Shown one piece after another: positions 8,279 through 16,384 of a stretch of DNA of 32,579 nt. The notes below the pieces were generated by a model. It ran no database searches. It saw only the letters and a list, made by a program, of their open reading frames with translations, and was not told where the DNA came from. How positions within the stretch are numbered: position 1 is the stretch's first letter; each line of letters opens with the position of its first letter. Position numbers and translations under genes: made by a program. Location of the stretch: assembly GCA_910579835.1 (NCBI GenBank), contig CAJTWQ010000018.1:1-32579 (forward strand), given 5' to 3'. This DNA comes from an uncultured Ruminococcus sp. Its GTDB lineage: Bacteria; Bacillota; Clostridia; Oscillospirales; Ruminococcaceae.

Positions 8279-8351
8279 ATAAATATATACGGGAGCTTGG
8301 CAGCTTTGTTTACACAGCTCGAACTCCTGAATAATACGGAGGTGCATACTT

Positions 8352-8522
8352 ATGGCATACATTATCTCAGATGACTGCATCAGCTGCGGCGCTTGCGCTG
8401 GCGAGTGCCCTGTAGGTGCTATTTCAGAGGGAGACGGAAAGTACGTAATTGACGCTGATACTTGCGTTGAGTGCGGCGCTTGCGCTGGCGTTTGTCCTGT
8501 TTCTGCTCCTTCCGCTGAATAA
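8352..8522 (+). CDS. 2[4Fe-4S] ferredoxin, clostridial type
   Basis: A 56-residue soluble electron carrier of the small bacterial type, expected to serve anaerobic redox enzymes such as pyruvate:ferredoxin oxidoreductase and hydrogenase. Two C-x-x-C-x-x-x-C-P motifs are complete: Cys9, 12, 15, 19 and Cys39, 42, 45, 49. They lie in two halves related by the ancient internal duplication. GGAGGTG (8338-8344) gives a strong ribosome binding site. Both cluster motifs are encoded by the same 19 bases (8385-8403 and 8472-8490), consistent with strong codon bias in a highly expressed gene. The gene is a single unit between its own promoter and terminator. Confidence 0.95.
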   Translation: MAYIISDDCISCGACAGECPVGAISEGDGKYVIDADTCVECGACAGVCPVSAPSAE

Positions 8523-8541
8523 TTAATTTTATTAAACCAAC

Positions 8542-8580
8542 AATAAACAGCTCTCTTTTCTGAGGGCTGTTTATTTTTTC
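8542..8580 (+). terminator. Strong intrinsic terminator after the ferredoxin gene
   Basis: A 14-bp stem (8542-8555 with 8562-8575, one G-U pair, loop of six) that runs into TTTTTC. Confidence 0.9.
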
Positions 8581-8720
8581 AGAAGCCGGCGATGCCAATT
8601 CGCGCTCACACCAGCGGAATGGGCGAAATTATGCTTTTATATTGCTCCACAGTACAGTCGGCGTAAAATATGCCGTACCGATATATTTTACGTCAATTTC
8701 TGAATTTCTTCAAAAAAGTA
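8581..8720. other. Intergenic region with a perfect 10-bp inverted repeat
   Basis: No gene is visible here. A perfect 10-base inverted repeat (arms 8662-8671 and 8683-8692, loop 11) lies about 50 bases upstream of the nadB -10. It has no T-run on either strand, so it could be a protein site or a remnant rather than a terminator. Confidence 0.4.
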
Positions 8721-8749
8721 GTGACAATTACGGAAAGATGTGGTATAAT
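8721..8749 (+). promoter_or_regulatory. Promoter of nadB-nadC
   Basis: GTGACA at 8721-8726, 17-base spacer, TATAAT at 8744-8749, with TGG just before the -10 (extended -10). The start point would be near 8756, at the first copy of the AAGTATATAC repeat. Confidence 0.75.
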
Positions 8750-8754
8750 AAAAT

Positions 8755-8786
8755 AAGTATATACTCACGGCATACGAAGTATATAC
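8755..8786 (+). promoter_or_regulatory. Tandem AAGTATATAC repeats: candidate operator for the nad genes
   Basis: AAGTATATAC occurs exactly at 8755-8764 and again at 8777-8786. The copies are 22 bases apart, about two helical turns, and each contains the palindrome GTATATAC. Lying at and just after the predicted transcription start, they are placed to block transcription. NAD synthesis genes in Bacillota are often controlled by NiaR or similar repressors, but this is not a NiaR site I recognise. Confidence 0.45.
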
Positions 8787-8813
8787 AACATTCAAGCAAA
8801 AGGACGTGATCAT

Positions 8814-10271
8814 ATGTCTCGCAATTATGATGTTATTATCGCAGGCTGCGGTGCGGCAGGGCTTTACGCCGCCATAAACCTCCCCTCTCACCTTAATATA
8901 CTTATTCTATGCAAGCGTGACCTTGCTCTTTGCAACTCCTCGCTTGCTCAGGGAGGGATTGCAGGCGTTTACAACTCCTCATCAGACAGCATTCAGTATC
9001 ACCAGAACGATACTATGATCGCCGGCGGTTTTAAAAACAACGTTGAAGCTGTTCATACTATTGTCAGCGAAGCTGCACAGGATATTGACCGCATTATAAA
9101 GCTTGGCGTTGACTTCGACAAGAATCCCGACGGTTCATATCATCGCACTCTTGAAGGCGGTCACAGTCACCATCGTATTTTCCACCACGCTGATTCTACC
9201 GGCAAGGAAATCACCTCAAAGCTGCTGGAATATGTAAAGACTCTCAAAAACGTTGAGATAATGGAAAATACTTTCATGTGCGAAGTAAAAAGAACATCCA
9301 CAGGTTATTCTGCCCTTCTGAAAATGCCCGGCGATACCTACGAAATCTGCTGCTGCCACTTTATGATACTTGCAACCGGCGGTATCGGACGCGTTTACAA
9401 ATATACCACAAACTCTGCAATTGCTACCGGAGACGGCATTACGTTTGCATACGAAATGGGGGCTAAGATCAAAAATCTCAGCTATGTCCAGTTCCACCCA
9501 ACTGCATTCAACAACAAGGAAACCCGTGAATGCTTCCTTATATCAGAGGCTGTTCGGGGAGAGGGCGCATATCTGCTGAACTGCAAAAAAGAACGCTTTA
9601 TGCATAACTACGATAAGCGTCTTGAACTTGCCCCCAGAGACGTGGTATCCCATTCTATTATTCTGGAGTCAAGAAAGCAGAACTCTACAGAATTCTTCCT
9701 TGATATAAGCTACAAGGACAGCGATTTCCTGAAAAAGCGCTTCCCGATGATCTACAGAAATCTCCTGGAGCAAGGATACGATCTCACAAAAGAGCCTATT
9801 CCGATATATCCCTGCCAGCACTATCTTATGGGCGGCATTGATGTCGATATGAACTCCGAAACCACTCTGCCGAATCTTTTCGCCTGTGGAGAATGCTCCC
9901 ACACCGGCGTTCACGGCAGCAACCGTCTTGCCAGCAACTCACTTTTAGAAGCTCTGGTTTTCTCACGCCGTGCTGCGGCAGCTATCGCTTCCCGCCTTGA
10001 TATGGCAGCCGAGAACTTTGAAGAAGCTGCGTTCGATCCACATCTGGGAAATCAGACGATCCCCAAAGGATACCGCACGGAAACAAGAAATATTATGCAG
10101 AAGGCTCATTTTGTAATACCCGATAAGCAAGCTGCCGCAGAAGGTCTGAAACGCATTGAAGAGCTCCGGAACGATCTGCTTACAGGCAATTATCTCGTGG
10201 ACGCAGACTATGTTCTTGCCAAATCAATCGTTACCTGTGCCGGCATAATTCTCAGGGAAGTCACACAGTAA
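8814..10271 (+). CDS. nadB: L-aspartate oxidase (NadB)
   Basis: FAD enzyme that oxidises L-aspartate to iminoaspartate, the first step of de novo NAD synthesis; in anaerobes fumarate can be the acceptor. The 485-residue product has the dinucleotide-binding G-C-G-A-A-G at 11-16, S-L-A-Q-G-G-I-A, the flavoprotein H-H-A-D-S-T-G-K-E block, and H-G-S-N-R-L-A-S-N-S-L-L-E-A from about residue 367, all typical of NadB. The C-terminal helical domain is shorter than in the E. coli enzyme (about 540). It is followed after 11 bases by nadC in one transcription unit. nadA (quinolinate synthase), which usually completes this group, is not in the window. Confidence 0.95.
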   Translation: MSRNYDVIIAGCGAAGLYAAINLPSHLNILILCKRDLALCNSSLAQGGIAGVYNSSSDSIQYHQNDTMIAGGFKNNVEAVHTIVSEAAQDIDRIIKLGVDFDKNPDGSYHRTLEGGHSHHRIFHHADSTGKEITSKLLEYVKTLKNVEIMENTFMCEVKRTSTGYSALLKMPGDTYEICCCHFMILATGGIGRVYKYTTNSAIATGDGITFAYEMGAKIKNLSYVQFHPTAFNNKETRECFLISEAVRGEGAYLLNCKKERFMHNYDKRLELAPRDVVSHSIILESRKQNSTEFFLDISYKDSDFLKKRFPMIYRNLLEQGYDLTKEPIPIYPCQHYLMGGIDVDMNSETTLPNLFACGECSHTGVHGSNRLASNSLLEALVFSRRAAAAIASRLDMAAENFEEAAFDPHLGNQTIPKGYRTETRNIMQKAHFVIPDKQAAAEGLKRIEELRNDLLTGNYLVDADYVLAKSIVTCAGIILREVTQ

Positions 10272-10282
10272 AGGAGATAAAT

Positions 10283-11131
10283 ATGAAACTTTTACAATGC
10301 TATATAGACAATATCATCACCACGGCGTTAATGGAGGATATTAATTATATTGATGTCGCTGCGGATAATCTTATTCCCGAAGATCACATAAGTTCTGCTT
10401 ATTATGTTGCCAAAGACACAGGAGTTGTCTGCGGCATAGAAGCGGCAAAACGTGTTTTTGAACTTGCCGGCGGCGGTGTTGATTTTAAAATCCTGCTGAA
10501 AGACGGCACAAAAGTCAATAAAGGAGATATTATAGCTGAACTGGCAGGAAGCACTCTTACGATTCTAAAAGGCGAAAGGACAGCTCTTAATCTGCTCCAG
10601 CATATGTCCGGTATCACTTCGGCAACAAACAGATGCGCTGAACTTGTCAGTGGAACAAACGCATTCGTTACGGATACCAGAAAAACTCTCCCCGGACTTC
10701 GTGCACTTCAGAAATATGCCGTAACCGTAGGCGGCGGAAAAAATCACAGATTTAATCTCTCCGACGCTGCCATGCTGAAAGATAACCATATAGACGCTTA
10801 CGGAGGAATTACCGCCGCAGTGTCCGCCCTGCGAGAAAAGGTCGGACATACCGTCAAAATTGAAGTGGAAGTCAGGACCCTTGATGAACTGAAAGAGGCT
10901 CTTGAAACAGGAGTGGAAATTATTATGCTGGACAATATGAACTGTGAGGAAATGAAACAGGCGGTTGATATTTGCGGTGGAAAGGCTCTGCTTGAAGCTT
11001 CCGGAAATATTACAGAGGATAATATCAGAGCCGTTGCCGAAACAGGAGTTGATATTATTTCTCTCGGCGCTCTCACTCATTCCGTTAAATGCTTTGATAT
11101 TTCTATGAAAATAAGAAAGCAGCCGTCCTGA
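10283..11131 (+). CDS. nadC: Nicotinate-nucleotide pyrophosphorylase, carboxylating (NadC)
   Basis: Quinolinate phosphoribosyltransferase, which converts quinolinate and PRPP to nicotinate mononucleotide, CO2 and pyrophosphate. The 282-residue length is normal. The quinolinate-binding stretch T-D-T-R-K-T-L-P-G-L-R is near residue 130, followed by G-G-G-K-N-H-R-F-N-L-S-D and K-D-N-H. The barrel motifs E-V-E-V-R-T and M-L-D-N-M come later. The ribosome binding site AAAGGAGAT lies just upstream. It is co-transcribed with nadB. No terminator is visible in the 16 bases before the next promoter. Confidence 0.96.
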   Translation: MKLLQCYIDNIITTALMEDINYIDVAADNLIPEDHISSAYYVAKDTGVVCGIEAAKRVFELAGGGVDFKILLKDGTKVNKGDIIAELAGSTLTILKGERTALNLLQHMSGITSATNRCAELVSGTNAFVTDTRKTLPGLRALQKYAVTVGGGKNHRFNLSDAAMLKDNHIDAYGGITAAVSALREKVGHTVKIEVEVRTLDELKEALETGVEIIMLDNMNCEEMKQAVDICGGKALLEASGNITEDNIRAVAETGVDIISLGALTHSVKCFDISMKIRKQPS

Positions 11132-11147
11132 ATAAACAATTTTCCAC

Positions 11148-11176
11148 TTGACACAAATCATTATTTATGATATACT
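11148..11176 (+). promoter_or_regulatory. Promoter of the 11210 lipoprotein gene
   Basis: TTGACA at 11148-11153, 17-base spacer, TATACT at 11171-11176, with TGA before it (extended -10). It gives a short leader of about 28 bases. Confidence 0.8.
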
Positions 11177-11209
11177 TATAAAAAACATCTTAAAAAGTGA
11201 GGCAAAAAC

Positions 11210-11863
11210 ATGAAAAGTTTAAAAATATCAGCGTTTCTTCTCTGTGCGGCAATAACTCTTACAGCTTCGGCAGGATGTTCAAATAACAGCAGCTCAGCTA
11301 AGGACAGCGGTTCAGGAACTTCAAATTCTGAACCAAATACCTATCAAAACCCCGGATATGAGGACGCTACTAAAAATGTTCCTCAGAATCAAACCAAAAA
11401 TCCAGAACTTGGCCAAAATCAAATAAGCATAGGCATGAAAGAGGAAGCCGATGCTAATGAAACGGTTTTTAAGCTCAATTCTGTTTCTGATGCGGGAGTT
11501 CAAGGCAACGAAAACAAAAAATATATTTATCTTGACGTTGAAATTAACAATAACAGCAATGAGGATTATTCTCTCAGCAGCCTTAACAACTTTTATATTC
11601 TCCTCGATAATAACGTGGAAGTGCACTCAAGTCTAAGAACATATTATCATGCAATTAATAACTTAAAAAATCTTACCGTTTCTACAGATCCGTTTATTGT
11701 TCCTGCTAACGGAAATTTCTCCGGATTTATCCGCGGATTTGAAATTCCGGCCGATGCAGAAAGCTTCACTGTCGGCTTCTATCCTACACAGAATGACGAA
11801 CGCAACAAAAGTACCGTTATTGAAGTTAAAGTCACTCCGGAGGATATCCAACCAATATCATAA
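11210..11863 (+). CDS. Lipoprotein with a C-terminal DUF4352-like (Ig-like) domain
   Basis: A 217-residue predicted surface lipoprotein of unknown role. The signal peptide ends in S-A-G-C with Cys23 as the lipidated residue. A Ser/Asn/Gln-rich spacer (about 24-70) precedes a beta-rich domain (about 75-210). That domain has the pattern of DUF4352-type immunoglobulin-like domains: a K-Y-I-Y-L-D-V-E-I-N-N-N-S strand and a late P-A-N-G-N-F-S-G-F strand. Members of that family are common in Bacillota lipoproteins and often extracellular, but no ligand is known. It is a single-gene unit with its own promoter and terminator. Confidence 0.8.
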   Translation: MKSLKISAFLLCAAITLTASAGCSNNSSSAKDSGSGTSNSEPNTYQNPGYEDATKNVPQNQTKNPELGQNQISIGMKEEADANETVFKLNSVSDAGVQGNENKKYIYLDVEINNNSNEDYSLSSLNNFYILLDNNVEVHSSLRTYYHAINNLKNLTVSTDPFIVPANGNFSGFIRGFEIPADAESFTVGFYPTQNDERNKSTVIEVKVTPEDIQPIS

Positions 11864-11868
11864 TTCAT

Positions 11869-11905
11869 AAAAGCAGCCGTCATATTTATGAGGCTGCTTT
11901 TTTTA
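11869..11905. terminator. Intrinsic terminator between convergent genes
   Basis: Stem with arms 11869-11878 and 11892-11901, a 13-base loop and a following T-run on the plus strand. It overlaps the 3' end of the minus-strand flippase gene. The minus strand carries only a short T-run after the same stem. Confidence 0.8.
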
Positions 11906-13469
11906 TGACCGTAAACGCCGTCAATATGTAAACGGTTCCTCCGGCAAGAGCAGACAGAAGAATCACCGTAAAGCCGCTAACCAAATACGTTTCAGCCGCA
12001 GAAACCGTCAGATACGCCGCACCGCCGCACATCAGTCCGGCATAGATCACACCCATAAACGGCGATAAGCTTATATGCACTCCGGATGCTTTCACAAAAG
12101 CATAAAGAGATACCGCAAGGATAACGCCGTAGCAGATTGTTGTTGAAAGCGCTGCTCCGTCAACGCCCATGGACGGTATCAGCGCAAGGTTTCCGGCAAG
12201 CTTTACTGCCGTTCCCAAAAGCATTATCTTCAAGGGCTGTGCCGGCTTTCCTATGGCCTGAAGCATACTGAACAAAGGAAACGATATACAGAGAAAAACC
12301 ATCCCCGGCATCATCAGACGAAGAGCGTTTATACAGATTTCAACCTCGTCAGACTGCCGCGGAAACAAAAATCTCATTATTTCCGGAGCTAAAACTATCA
12401 TCCCTGCCGCTGCCGGAACCGCGATCACTGCCGAGGTAAGAAGCGCCTGAACCGCGCTTTTTTCAAGTCCCTTCCGGTTACCGCTTTCCCAATGATCGGT
12501 TATGCAGGTCAGCGCCCCTTTTCCAAGCATATTAGTTACCGACGGAACAAGATTAAACACAGTAATTGCAATGCCAGCAAAGGAACCGTATATAAAGTGA
12601 GGAAGCTCCTCCGGCGATACTCCGGCAGGAGCGGCTATTGATGTGCCAAAGTACGATATACAGCCAATAACTGTCCACATATCAATAAGAGCCGTAAGAT
12701 TGGTTACAAGCGCGCTGACGCCTATGGGAAGAGCTGTGGAAAGCAGCTCACGGGTAATGCGTCTACCGCTCATTACGGTTTTGTCACCAAAGATTTCCTG
12801 TCGGCTGAAAAGACGCATAACAGCAAAAAATATCACCGCTCCAAGAGATGAAAGCGTTACACCCAAAATGCCCGCAGCGGCAGCTATGGCTCTTACATCG
12901 GTAATACTGGGGAAAAAACGCATAACGGATTCACTGTGTTCAGTGACATATCCGCAGAGCCACAGTCCGCCGAAAACCTTTACAGCGCCTTCCGCAACCT
13001 GTGACAGCGCTGTCGGATACATATTGCTCAGTCCCTCGTAATATCCGCGCTCTACAGCAGTTATGCATCCGAAAAACACAGCTGGTGAAATCATTGCCAC
13101 TGCTGCCGCCGCCTGCGGACTATTGACAGAATATATACTGAAAGGACGCGCCAGCAAAAAGGTCAGTATGCTCCCAGCCAGTCCTGCCGCAGAAAATACC
13201 ATAAGAGCTGTACGGCGAACCTTGCGGGCATTTTCAGGCATACCGAGAGCCATGCTCTGAGCGGTCATCCGTGCAACTGCGGAGGAAACGCCTGTAACGG
13301 TAAGGGCATAAACCGGCATGAACAGACTATAAGCACAGCTAAAATAGCTCATGCCTACGCCCCCAAGAATATTGGTAAGAGGAATTTTGAAAAAAGCTCC
13401 GAAAATCTTTGCGGCAACAGCGGAAAACATCAGGATCAAGGATCCCTTGATAAAAGTTTGTTTTTTCAT
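11886..13469 (-). CDS. MurJ/SpoVB-family lipid-linked oligosaccharide flippase
   Basis: A 527-residue polytopic protein of the MOP (MATE-like) superfamily with about 14 hydrophobic segments. Such proteins move lipid-linked glycans, often lipid II, across the cytoplasmic membrane. The N-terminus F-I-K-G-S-x-I-L, the early K-I-F-G-A-F-F-K-I-P-L-T and the block G-Y-Y-E-G-L-S-N-M-Y-P-T-A-L-S-Q are characteristic of the SpoVB/YtgP branch. An equivalent of B. subtilis YtgP (a MurJ-type lipid II flippase) is therefore likelier than a capsule-specific flippase. No glycosyltransferases are adjacent. The ribosome binding site is weak (AAAGGG, 10 bases before the ATG). It is divergent from the aminotransferase gene and ends at a shared terminator. 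Confidence 0.85.
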   Translation of the reverse strand: MKKQTFIKGSLILMFSAVAAKIFGAFFKIPLTNILGGVGMSYFSCAYSLFMPVYALTVTGVSSAVARMTAQSMALGMPENARKVRRTALMVFSAAGLAGSILTFLLARPFSIYSVNSPQAAAAVAMISPAVFFGCITAVERGYYEGLSNMYPTALSQVAEGAVKVFGGLWLCGYVTEHSESVMRFFPSITDVRAIAAAAGILGVTLSSLGAVIFFAVMRLFSRQEIFGDKTVMSGRRITRELLSTALPIGVSALVTNLTALIDMWTVIGCISYFGTSIAAPAGVSPEELPHFIYGSFAGIAITVFNLVPSVTNMLGKGALTCITDHWESGNRKGLEKSAVQALLTSAVIAVPAAAGMIVLAPEIMRFLFPRQSDEVEICINALRLMMPGMVFLCISFPLFSMLQAIGKPAQPLKIMLLGTAVKLAGNLALIPSMGVDGAALSTTICYGVILAVSLYAFVKASGVHISLSPFMGVIYAGLMCGGAAYLTVSAAETYLVSGFTVILLSALAGGTVYILTAFTVIKKAAS

Positions 13470-13521
13470 TCAATCAACCCTTTTTATGCTTATCAATTTC
13501 CATTTTTTATAAAAATATATG

Positions 13522-13550
13522 TTGCAGAAATTAAAAATATGTGGTATAAT
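13522..13550 (+). promoter_or_regulatory. Promoter of the aminotransferase-trpS unit
   Basis: TTGCAG at 13522-13527, 17-base spacer, TATAAT at 13545-13550 with TGG before it (extended -10). The start point would be near 13557, 30 bases before the ATG. Confidence 0.8.
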
Positions 13551-13586
13551 ATTAGAAGCTTACTTTCAAAGAAAGGTTGGTATTTT

Positions 13587-14780
13587 ATGGAATACAGATT
13601 TTCCAATAAAGTCAGCGGATTGCAGGCTTCTGCTATCCGTGAAATACTTAAATACACTGTAGATCCGAATGTAATTTCTTTCGCCGCCGGCAATCCTGCT
13701 CCGGAAGCTTTTCCTGCTCGGCGCATAGCTGAAATTTCCGATGAACTGCTCCGGGACGATCCTATCCTTGCCCTTCAATACAGCATAACTGAGGGTTACG
13801 GTCCTCTGAGGGATTTTCTTAAAGGCTGGATGACTGAAAAAGGCTGTTTCCATTCTGAATTTGACGATCTTATCGTTACATCCGGCGGTCAGCAGGCCAA
13901 TGAGCTTTCATGTAAGGTGCTCCTTAACGAAGGCGACACGCTTCTTTGCGAATCACCCAGCTTTATCGGTTCGCTTAACGCTTTCCGCTCCTATAACGTA
14001 AATCTGAAAGGTATTGAAATGGATGACGACGGAATCAATCTTGAAAAGCTGGAGGCAGCTCTCAAGGAGGATAATAACGTCAGAGTGCTTTACCTTATCC
14101 CGAATTTCCAGAACCCCACGGGACGCACAATGTCCCTTGCAAAGAGAAAGGCTGTCTACGAGCTGGCTTGCAGATATAATTTTATAATCTTAGAAGACGA
14201 CCCATACGGCGAACTTAGGTTTGCAGGCGAAAATATCCCTGCTATCAAAAGCCTTGATACGGAGGGACGTGTAATTTATTCAAGCACTTTCTCGAAGCTT
14301 ATCTCCCCCGGATTCAGAACTGGATTTGTTTCAGCCCCCGCCCCGATAATCCAGAAGATAATCGTGTGCAAGCAGGTATCCGACGTTCATTCAAATATCT
14401 GGGCGCAGGTTGTATCACACCGCTTTATGACCACTATAGACCGCGAAGCCCACTTCAGCAGGCTGCGCGGCATCTACAAAGAAAAGGCGGAGCTTATGTG
14501 CAGCTATATTAACAGCGGATTCTCCGACAAAATCACATACATCAAACCGGAAGGCGGTCTTTTCATCTGGTGTACGCTTCCTGACGAATGCGATATGAAC
14601 GCATTCTGTACAAGAGCCGTAAAAGATTACAAAATTGCGGTTGTTCCCGGAAATTCGTTCAGCATTGCAGAAAACGAAAAAAGCAGCTCATTCCGTCTTA
14701 ATTATTCTACTCCTACAAACGACCAGATAAAAAAAGGAATGGAAATACTTGCCGCTATGACAAGAGAAATTCTCGACTAA
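13587..14780 (+). CDS. PLP-dependent aminotransferase, class I/II
   Basis: A 397-residue fold-type I aminotransferase of the LysN/2-aminoadipate-like group, which also resembles the catalytic half of MocR regulators but has no DNA-binding domain here. Visible landmarks are F-A-A-G-N-P-A-P near residue 35, T-S-G-G-Q-Q-A-N, P-N-F-Q-N-P-T-G-R with the substrate and cofactor Asn, E-D-D-P-Y-G-E-L, and S-T-F-S-K-L-I-S-P-G-F-R-T-G containing the PLP-binding lysine. The start at 13587 lies after the promoter; upstream in-frame codons precede the predicted transcript. The amino-acid substrate cannot be told. It heads a unit with the 174-residue protein, trpS and possibly the DUF2130 gene, with gaps of 19-41 bases. 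Confidence 0.9.
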   Translation: MEYRFSNKVSGLQASAIREILKYTVDPNVISFAAGNPAPEAFPARRIAEISDELLRDDPILALQYSITEGYGPLRDFLKGWMTEKGCFHSEFDDLIVTSGGQQANELSCKVLLNEGDTLLCESPSFIGSLNAFRSYNVNLKGIEMDDDGINLEKLEAALKEDNNVRVLYLIPNFQNPTGRTMSLAKRKAVYELACRYNFIILEDDPYGELRFAGENIPAIKSLDTEGRVIYSSTFSKLISPGFRTGFVSAPAPIIQKIIVCKQVSDVHSNIWAQVVSHRFMTTIDREAHFSRLRGIYKEKAELMCSYINSGFSDKITYIKPEGGLFIWCTLPDECDMNAFCTRAVKDYKIAVVPGNSFSIAENEKSSSFRLNYSTPTNDQIKKGMEILAAMTREILD

Positions 14781-14799
14781 AAATGAAAGGAAAATTACT

Positions 14800-15324
14800 A
14801 TGCCAAACAGAAACACAGGCAGATATTCTGTCACACAAAAATATCTTATGACAAGAGGACAGGCTATAAACTTTCCCTCTGAGATCTTTGACATGAACTT
14901 CAAAAAGAACGACGTTTACGGCGTTGTTATTGATATTCCCATGTCGCCCGAAATCCTTACAACAATGGTATGCTTTATCAACGGCGCGGCAAATCTCTAT
15001 TTCAACAACGGCGGAGAATATACCGGCGCCGCTCAGAAATACAGAAATCTCGTTCAGGCTTCGCATGCTCTTGTCGCAAATGCCGGTCAGCTTCTCCCTA
15101 AGTGCGAAAAGACCACAAAATATGACCTTCCCACTGACAAAACACACAATATTTTTCTTCTCACAAAAGGCGGCGTTTACAAGACTACTCTTCCGACCGG
15201 ACTTATCCCGGAAAACGAACCGGAAAAACGTTCCGTTTATGTACTCTATCAGCGCGTTCTCAACGAGCTTAGAAGCTGCCAGCTCAAAGACGCGGCAGTT
15301 ACCGGAATGAATCCTATAAAGTAA
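14800..15324 (+). CDS. Conserved-looking cytoplasmic protein of unknown function
   Basis: A 174-residue soluble protein with no signal peptide or membrane segment and no family I recognise. It reads like a real gene: AAAGGAAA lies eight bases before the ATG, composition is normal, and it sits snugly (19 and 41 bases) between the aminotransferase and trpS. Features seen are a hydrophobic stretch with V-V-I-D-I-P-M-S-P-E near residue 45, a G-G-E-Y-T-G-A-A-Q-K-Y segment, and a helical middle containing a single Cys. The C-terminal half ends in an amphipathic helix. Its position suggests co-expression with amino-acid and tRNA-charging functions but says nothing about mechanism. Confidence 0.75.
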   Translation: MPNRNTGRYSVTQKYLMTRGQAINFPSEIFDMNFKKNDVYGVVIDIPMSPEILTTMVCFINGAANLYFNNGGEYTGAAQKYRNLVQASHALVANAGQLLPKCEKTTKYDLPTDKTHNIFLLTKGGVYKTTLPTGLIPENEPEKRSVYVLYQRVLNELRSCQLKDAAVTGMNPIK

Positions 15325-15330
15325 GAATTT

Positions 15331-15347
15331 CCTGTCAACGAGACAGG
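15331..15347 (+). promoter_or_regulatory. Small hairpin before the trpS ribosome binding site
   Basis: A 6-bp stem (15331-15336 with 15342-15347, 5-base loop) ends six bases before AAGGAG of trpS. It may modulate processing or translation. No T-box leader is present, because the whole gap is only 41 bases. Confidence 0.35.
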
Positions 15348-15365
15348 CACTAAGGAGATTTCAAT

Positions 15366-16364
15366 ATGGAAGATAAAAAGCTGATTTTCAGCGGAATCCA
15401 ACCTACAGGCACATTTACTCTCGGCAATTATATCGGAGCCGTAAGAAACTGGGGGCCGCTCCAGGATGAATACAACTGCATTTACTGCGTTGTGGATATG
15501 CACGCTATAACCGTAAAGCAGGATCCTGTAAAGCTCCGTCAGAGCACCCTTAATTCCTACGCTCTGCTTATGGCCTGCGGAATCGATCCGGAAAAATCAA
15601 TTCTTTTCATTCAGAGCCATGTAAAAACACATGCTGAATTAAGCTGGATCCTCGGCTGTAATACACAGTTCGGAGAGCTTTCACGCATGACTCAGTTCAA
15701 GGACAAGAGCCAGCGTCATCCCGATGATATTAATTCCGGACTTTTCACTTATCCCGTGCTTATGGCTGCGGATATTCTGGCATATAACGCTGACCTGGTT
15801 CCTGTGGGAGTCGATCAGAAGCAGCATCTTGAGCTTGCAAGAAATATTGCGCATCGCTTCAATCAGCGCTACGGAGACTTCTTTACGCTTCCGGAGCCCT
15901 ATATTCCCGAAGTCGGCGCAAAAGTAATGTCGCTTCAGGAACCAACGAAAAAGATGTCTAAATCCGATGAGAATCCAAATGCAGTTATACTTATTCTTGA
16001 CGACAAGGATACCATTATCCGCAAGTTCAGACGTGCCGTTACAGACAGCGAAGCAGAGGTCTGCTTCCGAGAGGGCAAGGACGGAATAAATAATCTTATG
16101 ACCATATATTCCACCGTTACCGGAAAGGACTTTGCTGCTATCGAGTCAGAATTTACAGGTAAGGGCTACGGCGACTTCAAGCTTGCCGTAGGTGAAGCGG
16201 TTGCCGATCATCTTGAACCCGTGCGCACGGAATTTGCCCGTCTTTCAAAAGATAAGGCTTATCTGAAAAAATGCTATACAGAGGGAGCTGAAAAGGCTCT
16301 CAGGTATTCTCAGCGCATTGTTTCCAAAGTGTACCGCAAGGTAGGCTTTGTGGACAAGGGCTGA
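15366..16364 (+). CDS. trpS: Tryptophan-tRNA ligase
   Basis: Class I aminoacyl-tRNA synthetase that charges tRNA-Trp in the cytoplasm. At 332 residues it has the usual bacterial TrpRS length. The N-terminal G-I-Q-P-T-G-T-F-T-L-G-N contains the HIGH-like signature as T-L-G-N. The adenylate-binding loop is K-K-M-S-K-S-D-E-N, and D-M-H-A-I-T and G-V-D-Q-K-Q-H lie between them. A strong AAGGAGAT site precedes the ATG. It appears to be transcribed with the upstream aminotransferase and 174-residue genes. The next gene starts 20 bases downstream. Confidence 0.97.
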   Translation: MEDKKLIFSGIQPTGTFTLGNYIGAVRNWGPLQDEYNCIYCVVDMHAITVKQDPVKLRQSTLNSYALLMACGIDPEKSILFIQSHVKTHAELSWILGCNTQFGELSRMTQFKDKSQRHPDDINSGLFTYPVLMAADILAYNADLVPVGVDQKQHLELARNIAHRFNQRYGDFFTLPEPYIPEVGAKVMSLQEPTKKMSKSDENPNAVILILDDKDTIIRKFRRAVTDSEAEVCFREGKDGINNLMTIYSTVTGKDFAAIESEFTGKGYGDFKLAVGEAVADHLEPVRTEFARLSKDKAYLKKCYTEGAEKALRYSQRIVSKVYRKVGFVDKG

Positions 16365-16384
16365 GATTTGGAGGATGTTCATTT

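Noticed and set aside
10565..11161. 198-codon minus-strand frame opposite nadC
   Set aside because: nadC is certain on the plus strand; the antisense frame has no start signal or domain.
13458..13586. Longer N-terminus for the aminotransferase
   Set aside because: The extension would begin upstream of the mapped -35/-10 pair and overlap the divergent gene's start.
15325..15365. T-box or trp leader before trpS
   Set aside because: Only 41 bases separate the genes, far too few for a T-box, and only a 6-bp hairpin is present.
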